Below are positions 9,942-19,900 of a stretch of DNA of 64,000 bases, in pieces. Source of the DNA: Calothrix sp. PCC 7103 (GTDB lineage Bacteria; Cyanobacteriota; Cyanobacteriia; Cyanobacteriales; Nostocaceae); NCBI RefSeq assembly GCF_000331305.1, contig NZ_KB217478.1, positions 3,809,315-3,873,314 on the forward strand, in the 5' to 3' direction. The translations under genes were made by a program, and so were the position numbers. The stretch's first letter is position 1. Every line of letters begins with the position of its first letter. The notes below the pieces were generated by a model, which worked only from the letters and a program-made list of their open reading frames with translations, was not told where the DNA came from and made no database searches.

Positions 9942-10472
9942 AATAATTAAATCTGCTCAAGTTTACTGCTATTACAACTACTTTGATTTTTAACATAGTT
10001 AAACATAAATCTAAATTCTATTTCAAATCTTGTAAAATCTATGTTTTTTATATAATACTCCTAAAATAACTAAAGCTTGGGAAACTATTCTTGCATTACC
10101 AATCTTTGCTGCCTTGCAACCTCAATTCCTTGCAAATGCTTGAATATCGTTTAACAAGTAGTTTGTGCTACCAGCAAGCGATCTCCATTATTGCGCTGCG
10201 GCGGCTTACTACAAACAAAACGGGAGCAACGCTTACGTAACTTCTATTTTCATCTCTTAACATAAATTACGCTTATTCACATAGTGCTGTCCTTAATCAC
10301 TGGTTAGTATAAATAAGCAAAGTTTTTTAGAAAATTGCTGTTCAGTTTTTATATAATAATTTTCTATTATTAAAAAAAAATACGTGTTTATACTGAACTT
10401 TGCATCCCTGAATGAGTTTATTAAGTAAATCTACTAGATTTGCATTATTTACAGTAAATATATTTTTTATTT
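9942..10472. other. Non-coding gap at the edge of the AT-rich glycan island
   Basis: A 531-bp stretch with no credible ORF. It should hold the promoter of the nine-gene minus-strand island. The part from 10081 to 10260 is less AT-rich than its surroundings and resembles degraded intergenic repeat DNA. The 10310-10470 part is very AT-rich with a run of A residues near 10375. It marks the border between DNA without GGCGCC (below about 10.7 kb) and DNA rich in it. Confidence 0.5.
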
Positions 10473-11549
10473 CTACTTAAGCAGTGGTTCACTTTTTAAG
10501 CTTTTAGCCTTTACCACACTTTGACGTAGCCTCCGTGCGATTGAATCAATCAACGGATGCTTAACAATACTATTATCACGGCGAATTTCCCATAGTAAAG
10601 CACTACGCACAATAGTATCTAAGTTATTATACTGAGGCTGCCAATTCAGCACTTGTCGAATTTTATCCACACTTGCAGTAACACAAGCAGGGTCTCCAAG
10701 GCGCCTTTCGCTTTCAAGTACAGCAAAATCAACTCCAGAAATAGCCTTCACACATTCAATTACTTCACGAACACTGTAACCCTGACCATATCCACAATTC
10801 AATACTTGGCTTGCATTACCTGCTTCTAAATACTGCAATGCAGCAATATGTGCTGAAGCAAGGTCTTCAACATGAATATAATCACGGATACCAGTACCAT
10901 CTGGTGTAGGAAAATCAGTACCAAAAATTCTCACACCAGGTTTACGTCCAAGTGCAGCATCACAAGCAGCACGAACTAAGTGCGTAGCATTCGGGTTCAT
11001 TTGCCCAATTCTACCCAAAGGATCGGCGCCTGCTACATTAAAGTACCGTAAAATAACATAGCGTAAATTAGAAGCTCTACTCTGGTCTTGAATTAACCAC
11101 TCACTCATCAACTTTGAGCGTCCGTAAGGATTAATAGGAACAGTAGGAGTTTCTTCGGTAACAGGATTTTGCTGCGGTTCGCCATATACCGCAGCAGTGC
11201 TAGAAAAAATTAATTGATTCACCCTGAACGTTTCGCATACTCGGAGTAAATTCAGCGTGTTGCGGGTGTTATTTGCGTAGTAGTCGAGTGGGTGTACTAC
11301 AGATTCTGGAGCAATTAGACTTGCTGCAAAATGTAAAACAGCACTAAACTTATTGCGCGCGAATGTTCGATATAATAGTTCTATATCAGCTAAATCGCCA
11401 GTAATCAGTTCACCATGTAATACGGCAGATGCATTTCCTGTTGAGCAGTTGTCATAAACTACTACATCATAACCAGCTTCACCAAGTTGACGAACAACAT
11501 GCGAGCCAATATAACCTGCTCCACCTGTAACCAATACTCTTTTTTGCAT
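10473..11549 (-). CDS. galE: UDP-glucose 4-epimerase
   Basis: A 358-residue short-chain dehydrogenase-fold enzyme that interconverts UDP-glucose and UDP-galactose. The NAD-binding loop is VTGGAGYIGSHVVRQL (residues 6-21). The catalytic Ser/Thr region is SSTAAVYGEP and the catalytic Tyr-x3-Lys is PYGRSK. RYFNVAGADP and GTGIRDYIHVEDLA are the classic GalE signatures. Its start directly abuts the stop of the sugar-phosphate transferase gene (11549/11550), so the two are surely cotranscribed. It supplies UDP-galactose for the exopolysaccharide pathway. Confidence 0.95.
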   Translation of the reverse strand: MQKRVLVTGGAGYIGSHVVRQLGEAGYDVVVYDNCSTGNASAVLHGELITGDLADIELLYRTFARNKFSAVLHFAASLIAPESVVHPLDYYANNTRNTLNLLRVCETFRVNQLIFSSTAAVYGEPQQNPVTEETPTVPINPYGRSKLMSEWLIQDQSRASNLRYVILRYFNVAGADPLGRIGQMNPNATHLVRAACDAALGRKPGVRIFGTDFPTPDGTGIRDYIHVEDLASAHIAALQYLEAGNASQVLNCGYGQGYSVREVIECVKAISGVDFAVLESERRLGDPACVTASVDKIRQVLNWQPQYNNLDTIVRSALLWEIRRDNSIVKHPLIDSIARRLRQSVVKAKSLKSEPLLK

Positions 11550-12905
11550 TTATCTACCCTTACCTAATAACACGACACGAATAGTTTTGAGTGCAATCAC
11601 CAAATCTAAAGCAAACGAGTAATGTTTAATGTAATAAAGGTCGTATGACAGCTTTTGACGCGCGTCATCTACCGATGCACCATAAGGATACATAACTTGT
11701 GCCCAACCCGTAATTCCAGGTTTGATGCTGTAACGCATATTGTAGTAAGGTATCGCTTCAGCCAGTTTGACATCGAACTCCGGTCGTTCTGGACGTGGAC
11801 CAATCAAACTCATTTCACCATTCAATACATTCCAAAGCTGCGGTAACTCATCAATTCGCGTTGCTCGTAACCAATGTCCAACAGGTGTTACACGTGGGTC
11901 ATGTTCCATAGCCCATTGGGCGCCTAATCGTTCCGCATCTTGGTACATTGAGCGGAATTTGTAAACGCGCAAAGTTTCACCATTATATCCACTACGTAGT
12001 TGTGAATAAAGTAATGGGCCCGGACTGTTTAATTTCACAGCAATAGCAGCTAATACCATCAATGGAGACAAAACAGTTAAAAGCACACTCGCTCCAATAA
12101 CATCAACTACTCGCCTACAGTTTTGATGAAATCGACTTGAATTCAGCCTAAATCCTTTAGCGGAAACAAACCAATTATCATTAACTAAATTTGGTGGTAT
12201 TTTGTACCATATCTGTTCATAAACGTCAAGTAGTTCATAAATAGGCACTCCTTGCAGGCGATAATTTACAAGCGTTTGTAATTCCTCTCTTGCTAAAGGC
12301 GCCTGTGTGGCAACAACAACACCAGATAACGGGCGTGCGTTGGATTCTAATAATGGATACTGCTCTGCTAAATCTTTCTTAAACTGATTGGCGCTTGGAC
12401 TTGCACCCACAATCAACCAGCGATTACTATTGAACAAAGGGTTCATAGCAACCTTTCCGAACGGCGCCCGCATATAAATAACAGCTATAAGCCTTCCTAA
12501 GACTGCCCATAGCGGAAATATGCCTAAGCTAGCAAGTAAAATACCTTGATTTAGCTGCCAGTCTGCTTCCCAAATATTCGATAAGTAAATGAGTACAGTG
12601 CTGAAAGCACTAACTATAATAAGACTAATAATGGTTCTTAATCGCGTCCAGACAATCGCAATTTGTAGTTGCGAACGGTACGCATCAAATATATATAGCC
12701 CAATTAACCCTGATAATACGATTCCAGAAGCAAATGTATTAAACTGCTCGATGTGTACGTTAAACTGCATCGACAAGACAGATATTATACTGAAAAACAC
12801 ACCAGCCAAATCCGATATAAGTAGAAATACTGCTATAGTGCGCGGTATTGCGATTTGCGTAGGTAATGTTAAGTTTTTTGGAAAATAAGAGGTATTCGCT
12901 GACAT
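11550..12905 (-). CDS. Polyprenyl-phosphate sugar-1-phosphate transferase (WcaJ/WbaP-like)
   Basis: A 451-residue protein with four or five N-terminal membrane helices, a CoA-binding-like middle, another helix, and the C-terminal bacterial sugar transferase domain. The domain shows VVDVIGASVLLTVLSPLMV, KFRSMYQDAE, RIDELPQLWNVLNGEMSL and GPRPERPEF, all hallmark motifs. It would load the first sugar onto undecaprenyl phosphate and so initiate the glycan. It is upstream of galE and divergent from the Wzc-like gene. Confidence 0.92.
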   Translation of the reverse strand: MSANTSYFPKNLTLPTQIAIPRTIAVFLLISDLAGVFFSIISVLSMQFNVHIEQFNTFASGIVLSGLIGLYIFDAYRSQLQIAIVWTRLRTIISLIIVSAFSTVLIYLSNIWEADWQLNQGILLASLGIFPLWAVLGRLIAVIYMRAPFGKVAMNPLFNSNRWLIVGASPSANQFKKDLAEQYPLLESNARPLSGVVVATQAPLAREELQTLVNYRLQGVPIYELLDVYEQIWYKIPPNLVNDNWFVSAKGFRLNSSRFHQNCRRVVDVIGASVLLTVLSPLMVLAAIAVKLNSPGPLLYSQLRSGYNGETLRVYKFRSMYQDAERLGAQWAMEHDPRVTPVGHWLRATRIDELPQLWNVLNGEMSLIGPRPERPEFDVKLAEAIPYYNMRYSIKPGITGWAQVMYPYGASVDDARQKLSYDLYYIKHYSFALDLVIALKTIRVVLLGKGR

Positions 12906-13152
12906 CGCACTGATATCTAATCGTCTTTGTACCTATACTTCCCATTTTTTCTGTAAAAATCACATACGAAGCATATATTTTTTCAAAAAGCGGGATTTCC
13001 TTTTTTCTTTTTGCAGAGACATTAAATACGTCAGTATAAAATTCACGGGCAAGCTTCTACTTCAGAAAATATACTGATGCCAAATGTGTAAATACTGAAA
13101 TATATTGACCTCAAATAAAAACTGTATTATTATCACTTATCATTATTTTCTT
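12906..13152. promoter_or_regulatory. Divergent intergenic region, sugar transferase / wzc
   Basis: About 250 bp separate the two divergently transcribed genes and must hold both promoters. It is AT-rich with homopolymer runs near 12978-13010. No operator or sigma-70 pair stands out clearly enough to position. An in-frame TTG at 13105 could extend the plus-strand gene, but the extension is not family-like. Confidence 0.4.
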
Positions 13153-15321
13153 ATGCCAGTATCAAATGCTGAAAACGACTCTATTAATTTTCGACAAGCT
13201 TGGCGAATACTCAAACGACGTTGGCTAGCAGTAACTATTATTGTTAGTTCTGCTGTGGGAGTAACAGGGGCAATCACATTTTCGCGAACACCTATTTATG
13301 AAGCTGAAGGAAAGTTACTATTTAATAAAGCTAATCTTTATTCATCACTAACAGGAATTGCTGGAGAAAAAGAACTAGAAATGCTTGGAAGGGGTGCAAA
13401 TGTAGGCAATCCACTAGAAACACAAGCTGAAATAATTCGCTCTCAACCTGTAATCCAAAAAACAATCGATACATTAGAGCTTAAAAATAAAAAAGGACAA
13501 CCGCTTGCATTTGAAGAATTTGCCAAAAATTTAAAAGTATCGGGAGTTAAAGGCACAGATATATTACAAATTAGCTATCGTAGTCCTGACAAAAAAATGG
13601 CTGCTGCAATAGTTGATTCACTTATTAAAAATTATCTCGAAAACGATATTCGCGCCAATCGAGCCGAAGTTGTTTCCGCGCGCGAATTTATTAGTAAGGA
13701 GTTGCCAGAAGTCGAAGCAAAAGTTCGTCAAGCAGAAGTATCACTACGCCAATTTAAAGAGCTAAATCGCGTTATTGAACTTCAACAAGAAGCAAAAACA
13801 TCAATTGCCAACCAAAGCGATTTAGCAGACCAAATCATTAAAACCGAAGCAACGCTAGTTGATACCAGTTCAAAAATTATATCACTCCAAAATCAACTTG
13901 GGTTCAATTCACAAAAAGCCATAGCGCTCAATGCCCTTAGTCAATCGAAGGCAGTTCAACAGTTGCTCGACGAGTTTCGCTCATCTCAAAATAAACTAGC
14001 TGTTGAACGAATACGCTTCAGCGACGAGCATCCAACAATTATTGATTTAGCCGACAAGGTACAAGTGCTGCGACAACAGTTACAACAGCGAATTATACAA
14101 ACTTTAGGAGGCGCCCCACAAGGCTTAAACGAACGCGACTTAAATATTGACTCCCTTAAGCAAAACTTGATTACCGAACTAGTCAATTTAGAAGTCGAAC
14201 GAACAGGTTTATCCAACCGCATTTCTACTTTAAGCAACGCGCTGACTCTATATAAGCAACGCGCGAGTTCACTACCACGTCTTGAGCAAAACCAAAGCCA
14301 ACTCGAACGTGACTTACAAGTCGCACGCCAAACTTACGAGCAACTCTTAAGACGCTTACAAGAAGTGCAAGTTATCGAAAATAAAACTGTTGGTAATGCG
14401 CGCGTTGTCTCTCAAGCATTAGTCACAGACGACCCCGTTTCTCCTAAAATTGCACTCAACTTAGCATTAGGCGGATTTTTAGGTATTATACTAGCCGTCG
14501 GCGCCGCGCTAACGTTAGAAGCATTAGATGGAACAGTCAGAACCCTCGAAGAAGCACAAGAACTATTAGGTTATCCATTACTTGGCACTATTCCCCGTCT
14601 TTCTATAAGTCGTCATTACCGAAATCGTGATATTTCAACTTTACCAATTCGTGATAACCCTTGGTCTCCAGCAAGCGCAGCATTTGAAAAACTGCAATCA
14701 ACACTCGAATATACCCTCCCCGACCAAGTACTCAAAAGCATTGTCATCACCAGCGCTGTACCTAGCGAAGGTAAATCTTTTGTAAGTGCCAACTTAGCAC
14801 TAGCAATGGCTCAACTTGGGCGCCGAGTATTAATCATCGATGCTGATATGCGGTGTTCGCGTCAGCATGAAGTTTGGAAAGTTGAAAACTCACAAGGGTT
14901 AAACGAAATATTAGAAAACAAAATCGACTTACAAACAGCATCTCGTAAAATTGCAAATAATGTTTATCTTTTAACTGCTGGCGCCACTCCCTCAAACCCC
15001 TTTGCTACACTTGCCTCTCCGCAAATGAACGCGCTAATTGCAACCGCACAACAAGAATATGATTTTGTAATTATTGATACCCCACCTGTTATATATGCTG
15101 CTGATGCTTTAGTATTGGGCAAATTAGTTGATGGCACCTTAGTTGTAGTACGTCCAGGCGCCACGAATTCTGCAATATCCCAAGAAATGAAAACATTGCT
15201 CACACAATCAACTCAACGAGTATTGGGAATGGTTATTAATGACGTTACGGATGAAACAGACACTTATTACGGTTACGGAGTGCAAAAAGGATATTATAGA
15301 TTACCAACAGTGGCAAAGTAG
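13153..15321 (+). CDS. Wzc-like polysaccharide co-polymerase and BY-kinase
   Basis: A protein of about 722 residues starting at MPVSNAENDSINFRQAW. An in-frame TTG at 13105 would add 16 residues. N-terminal Wzz domain with a first helix around WLAVTIIVSSAVGVTGAI, a long coiled-coil periplasmic region, a second helix IALNLALGGFLGIILAVGAA, then a cytoplasmic tyrosine autokinase. The kinase has Walker A VPSEGKSFVSANLA, Walker A' RVLIIDADMR and Walker B DFVIIDTPP. The tail is tyrosine-rich (DTYYGYGVQKGYYRL), the usual autophosphorylation cluster. It controls chain length and export of the exopolysaccharide with the flippase and polymerase. Confidence 0.93.
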   Translation: MPVSNAENDSINFRQAWRILKRRWLAVTIIVSSAVGVTGAITFSRTPIYEAEGKLLFNKANLYSSLTGIAGEKELEMLGRGANVGNPLETQAEIIRSQPVIQKTIDTLELKNKKGQPLAFEEFAKNLKVSGVKGTDILQISYRSPDKKMAAAIVDSLIKNYLENDIRANRAEVVSAREFISKELPEVEAKVRQAEVSLRQFKELNRVIELQQEAKTSIANQSDLADQIIKTEATLVDTSSKIISLQNQLGFNSQKAIALNALSQSKAVQQLLDEFRSSQNKLAVERIRFSDEHPTIIDLADKVQVLRQQLQQRIIQTLGGAPQGLNERDLNIDSLKQNLITELVNLEVERTGLSNRISTLSNALTLYKQRASSLPRLEQNQSQLERDLQVARQTYEQLLRRLQEVQVIENKTVGNARVVSQALVTDDPVSPKIALNLALGGFLGIILAVGAALTLEALDGTVRTLEEAQELLGYPLLGTIPRLSISRHYRNRDISTLPIRDNPWSPASAAFEKLQSTLEYTLPDQVLKSIVITSAVPSEGKSFVSANLALAMAQLGRRVLIIDADMRCSRQHEVWKVENSQGLNEILENKIDLQTASRKIANNVYLLTAGATPSNPFATLASPQMNALIATAQQEYDFVIIDTPPVIYAADALVLGKLVDGTLVVVRPGATNSAISQEMKTLLTQSTQRVLGMVINDVTDETDTYYGYGVQKGYYRLPTVAK

Positions 15322-15384
15322 CTCATTGGCAACGGATGATGAACGGATGTAACGGATAAGCTATTGGTTACAAACAAAATTTAT

Positions 15385-15548
15385 TATACTGCGAACGGGT
15401 AAAAACTAAACTTTGTCATGCTGAACGGAGCGCAGCGGAGTGAAGCATCTTGGAGATTCTAGCCTTCGGCAAATGCTACCCTCCGGGAAAACTGCGTTTA
15501 CGCATTACGCTACGCTCAGAATGACATTTATTACCCGTTTTGAGTATA
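15385..15548. repeat. MITE-like element with imperfect terminal inverted repeats
   Basis: A non-coding stretch of about 164 bp between the wzc stop and the next gene. The left end (TATACTGCGAACGGGTAA) is an imperfect inverted copy of the right end (TTACCCGTTTTGAGTATA). Inside them a second pair is seen, GTCATGCTGAACGGAGCG against CGCTACGCTCAGAATGAC. The rest of 15322-15613 shows nothing else coding. Confidence 0.6.
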
Positions 15549-15613
15549 GCATCACGCACCATTTACAAGTATGACCGATAAGGCGCCGATTTGGTGTAGC
15601 GATTAATGGTTAG

Positions 15614-16690
15614 TTAAAATTGGTAGGAAACACCAAGAGAAAAAACAGGATAGATATTCAACCAATCTAGGTCTTTTTCCAACTTTCTCTTTTCTGAATT
15701 AAGGCTGCTAATAATTTCATTTCTAATCGGTGAATTATCAGGTGCAGCTGCTCCAAAAACTGGGTCTAAAGTTACTTTTGGTGAACCTACGAACATGGCG
15801 CCTAAATTCACTGAAAAGCCCCAACGCTGCCCAGGTCTAACAGCATTTCCCCAACCAATGCCAAGATATGGTGCAGGACTATTAGGAAAAGAAATTTTCG
15901 CTTTCAAAGAACCTAATTCTTGAGGGGTATAAGTTCTGCCGTTATCTTCAATTTGAATTCCTGCACCTTCAGGTTTAGCAGTTCCTTCCACTTTATTATC
16001 TTGAAAAACTAAACCACCACTCACGCGAAAACCAGAGTTTTTCCAAGGATGATAATCAACTGAAGTCGAAATATTCAAGAGGTTCAAATCAGCTTTATAT
16101 GTTACATCCGTTTCTTTTATGTCTCCTCCACCTACAGAAAACGCATTGAAACCAACTTTTGCATTGAGATTAGGCGTGATTGACCTAGTAACCGAGGCGC
16201 CTAAACCAAGGGTACTGACTTCAGGAGTAACAGCCCAACCACTAGACTTAACTTCGCTTTCGGCTTGTTGCTCATTGGTAGTGGGTTGTTCTGTTTGTTT
16301 TACTTCTTCTGGCTTTGCTTGGCTAGTACGATTTTTACAAGCAGAATTATAAGGATAGTCTTTACAGAATTGTTCTTCGTCTACTGGTCGTTGAGCTAGT
16401 AAATCAGCAGCTTCGTAAGAAACATTTCCAGGTATTGGTGTTTGTTTAGTCGTTTCTAAAACTTCAGCTTTACCAGATGTAGAGATTAATACTGGTTCAA
16501 TTGTGGTGTTTTCAGAAGTAATTGTTTCGGTAGTAATATTTGGTTCTGTGATAATTTGATTAGTAGCTTCCGACTGATTTACTGATTGAGCTTCAACTTG
16601 TTCAGCAAATGCCTGCTGATTTATCGATTCTGCTACAACAAAAACAGCCACTGCTACTAGTGCAGATGTCGTAATCATAAATTTATTCAT
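15614..16690 (-). CDS. Exported outer-membrane-type protein, unknown function
   Basis: A protein of about 358 residues. The start is the ATG at 16690, because GAGGAG lies 10 bp upstream; a GTG at 16708 would sit on top of that ribosome site. The signal peptide is MITTSALVAVAVFVVAESIN with cleavage near AFA. Residues 30-150 are Thr/Gln/Glu-rich and probably disordered, with two cysteines (FCKDYPYNSACKN). From about residue 150 alternating hydrophobic segments (VTPEVSTLGLGASVTRSI, YLGIGWGNAVRPGQRWGF) end in PVFSLGVSYQF, the terminal-Phe strand of outer membrane beta-barrels. I do not recognise a named family. It may belong to the OmpA/opacity-like superfamily. Confidence 0.7.
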   Translation of the reverse strand: MNKFMITTSALVAVAVFVVAESINQQAFAEQVEAQSVNQSEATNQIITEPNITTETITSENTTIEPVLISTSGKAEVLETTKQTPIPGNVSYEAADLLAQRPVDEEQFCKDYPYNSACKNRTSQAKPEEVKQTEQPTTNEQQAESEVKSSGWAVTPEVSTLGLGASVTRSITPNLNAKVGFNAFSVGGGDIKETDVTYKADLNLLNISTSVDYHPWKNSGFRVSGGLVFQDNKVEGTAKPEGAGIQIEDNGRTYTPQELGSLKAKISFPNSPAPYLGIGWGNAVRPGQRWGFSVNLGAMFVGSPKVTLDPVFGAAAPDNSPIRNEIISSLNSEKRKLEKDLDWLNIYPVFSLGVSYQF

Positions 16691-16750
16691 TACTCTATAG
16701 CTCCTCACACATCAAAATACATTAAGTGTTAATAATTCCAAATTATCAAT

Positions 16751-16812
16751 TCAAACTAATAAGATTCAAACTAATAAAATTCAAAGTAATAAGATTCAAA
16801 ATAATAAAAGTT
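16751..16812. repeat. Short AT-rich tandem repeat, about 15-bp unit
   Basis: Three to four imperfect copies of a unit close to AATAAGATTCAAACT lie just upstream of the outer-membrane-type gene (minus strand). No coding frame is present. Confidence 0.6.
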
Positions 16813-16920
16813 TAAGTCTTAATTTTGATTCTTATTATTAAAAATAGCACGATAATTAGTAACTTCATGTATATAATAAAACATTATTCATAAAGTAAAA
16901 TAAATGTTTAAGAAACCCTT

Positions 16921-16979
16921 GTAGAGACGTTACATGTAACGTCTCTACCGGGACAGGAAATCAACCGGACGTGATATTA
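16921..16979. repeat. Palindromic repeat and half-MITE abutting the CHAT gene
   Basis: 16921-16948 is a perfect 28-bp palindrome (GTAGAGACGTTACA and its complement). It is followed at 16957-16979 by a sequence close to the terminal repeat of the element at 40707. The TAA stop codon of the 1661-residue gene (16979-16977) lies at the edge of this element. Confidence 0.65.
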
Positions 16980-19900
16980 CCAAGGGCTACCAATCATAGT
17001 GAAAGGCGCCCAATAATAAGGATGAGAGAAATTGGCAGGTATTTTTTGCTGCTGTAACGCGGTTGCTAATTTAGATGTCAGTTCAACACCGCCTCTGGTA
17101 TTAAGAACTTTGTTGTCCTCTACCCGCACTTTACCTTCAATCATTGATATTTGTGTTTGTCGCAGCGCTTCTGCTTTTATGGGCGCACTTTTTAACTGAC
17201 GGTAAAACTCGGTCATCAACCCCAAGGTTCCTGCATCCGACACATACCATAAACTTGCCAAAGCTGACTTAACTCCTGATTGTACTGCTAATCCAGCAAA
17301 ACCCAACTCTGAGTTTGTATCCCCAAAAGCTGTTTTACAAGCACTTAACACCAGTAACTCGACAGGTGGGTTGTTCCACCCCAGTTTGCGGACATCATCA
17401 AAATTGAGTTTGCTGTTGTATAGCTGAATATAAGTTTTAGTTTTGTCTTGTTGAAAATCGGCGTGGGTTGCGAGGTGAATGATTCCATATGCATTTGCTG
17501 CCCGTTCTCGCTTCAAGTTTTCTAGGGTAAAGTTTTGGTTAAGGACGTATTTACCTCGCCAGAGCTTTTGGGCAATTGTAGAAATCTCTAGAGGTACGGC
17601 GCGCAGGGGAAATTGATTTTGCTCTTTTGTAAATTCTTCAGACCCCATTGCCAAAACTTGGCTGTTTTTTACACCAACGTATGTGGTATCAGTGAGACTA
17701 AGACTAGGTAGCAGTCCGAGGCTATACTTTTGTACTACAAACTGTTTACCGTCATGGAGGGCGCCTACGGGGAGTTTTCGTAAACCAGCATCCGTAACAA
17801 ACATCAGATTCTTGACTCCCCGCTTTTGTAACTCAGCTTCTTGGGGCGCAATTAGCCATTTATAAAGTTGCTGTGCTTGAGGTAAATAGCTAGTGTCGTT
17901 AGGATTTTCTGGAGCAGAAGAAATTTTATAGTAGAAATTTGCTAAAGTACTGAGAACAGCTGCTCTGGTTGCCCCAGGAATTTGTTTGCGAATGGGTTGA
18001 CCTTCTCCAGTGACAATTACTAAATCCAACAAATCGCTAGCCTGTTGCTGTCGAGTTCGAGCGCCAGAACCAGGTACATAATTTTGCGGAGTAAACATTG
18101 TATACACAACAGCAGGCTTAACACCCGTTTTGGACTGAATTTGGCGAAGCAGTTTCTGTGCATCTTCCACAGTTTTGATGGGTATTTCGCCTTGTTGTCC
18201 GAAATAATCTTGAAACTGCTGCGTAGCGTATGCTTCTATTTCCTCAACAAAGGTGCTAATCTCTAGTTCTGAGTTGCTGTTAGTTAATGGTAATTGATTG
18301 CTCCCAAGTGTACTCTGTGTTTGTTTTTCTAGATTGGGTGTCAAGTTATATAACAATTCTAATTCTAGATCGTTTAGAGGTGGCGCCGCTGGTGTAAGTG
18401 GTCCTTTAGCAATTATTCGGATGTTGCCTTCAGTGAAGTTACCTGGTATGGATTTGAAAGCCGGAATTTCGGAGGCAAACACATCAAGAAGACCTCCAGT
18501 TAATATCCCTCCAGCCGTACCGTTTTTGCTAGCATCACCAACGACAAAAGGCGTATTTTGGTCGCCACCGTGTTCAATAGTAACACTGCCTCCACCAGCC
18601 CTTCCGTAGGAACCAATGCTATAATTTTGAACACTCTTAGTAGTGTTTTTGAACTCGTTAATTGATTGCTGAATATCCGCTAATGTTTGTCCACCCACAA
18701 GGTTGGACAATTCAGGAATACTGTTCACTTCATCTAAAAAGTTAAACAAGCTACCAACAGTTCGGGTATTACGGAAAAAACTGCTAGTTGTAATGTTTAT
18801 GTTACCACCTTTACCAGTGATAAATTTTCCCTCATTGTCGTAAGCAACTGAGGCTATCAACTCGGTAGAAATGTCGCTTTTGGCACTCAAATTAATGTCA
18901 CCAGCATTGCCTATATTGCCATCTTGTGTATATACACCCGAAGCTATAACTCCTGTGTTGATACCGTTATTTTTAGAAGTGATACTAATATTACCGCCTT
19001 TGCCAGCGTTATTAATGGCGCCTGCGACCGAAGCTATAACTCCTGTGTTGACGTTACCATTTGCATCTAAAGTAACTGCACCAGCATTACCAGCTTGATT
19101 ACCTGCACCTGCAATTGACAATATAGTTGCTGTATTAATGTTGCCGTTGCTAGATGTAATTTTAACTTCACCGCCATTACCAGCATTACCATTAATCGAA
19201 CCTGTGGCTGATACTATAGGTTCTATAGGACCAGTAGAAATTTCGTCTGGGAAGCTAATTCCATTTAGAATAGAGTCTTCTGGAAGGTTAAGTTCATCCA
19301 GAATGCCTAGAAGCGATATTGCTCCGGGGAGTATACCTGTTGTCCCTACAGAAACATTATCTTTAGCAGAAAGAGTTATTGCACCACCATTGCCAGCATT
19401 ACCTTGTCCTGTTCCAGCAAGTGACGCTAAAGCTGCTGTGGTAATACTGCCGTTATTAGCAGTCAAGTTAATAGCACCACCATCCCCAACATTACCATTT
19501 CCGGCGCCTGCAACTGATAAGATAGCAGCTGTGGTGATATTACCGTTACTTGAAGTAATATTAACTGCGCCACCACTACCAGCATTACCATTTCCGGCAA
19601 TTGAAGCAGATAATATCGGTCCAATGAAAAGTTCGTCTGGGAGGTCAACTCCATTGAGTAAACCAGATGTATCTAATCCTCTTGCTTGGCTTTCGGATAT
19701 AGAGCCAATAGAAACATTATTTTTGGCATTCAGGGTTATTGCACCACCATTTCCTGCTCTATTAATATCTCCATATGCGACTGAAGCAATAGCTCCTGTA
19801 GTAATGCTGCCATTATTAGCAGTCAAGGTAATAGCACCTCCATTACCAGCTGCACTATTCTCTGAAATGGCGCCAGAAAGTAAACTTATATATGACGAGA

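Noticed and set aside
13105-13152. TTG-start extension of the Wzc-like protein
   Set aside because: The added residues are not seen in the family and the ATG at 13153 begins at the normal Wzz N-terminus.
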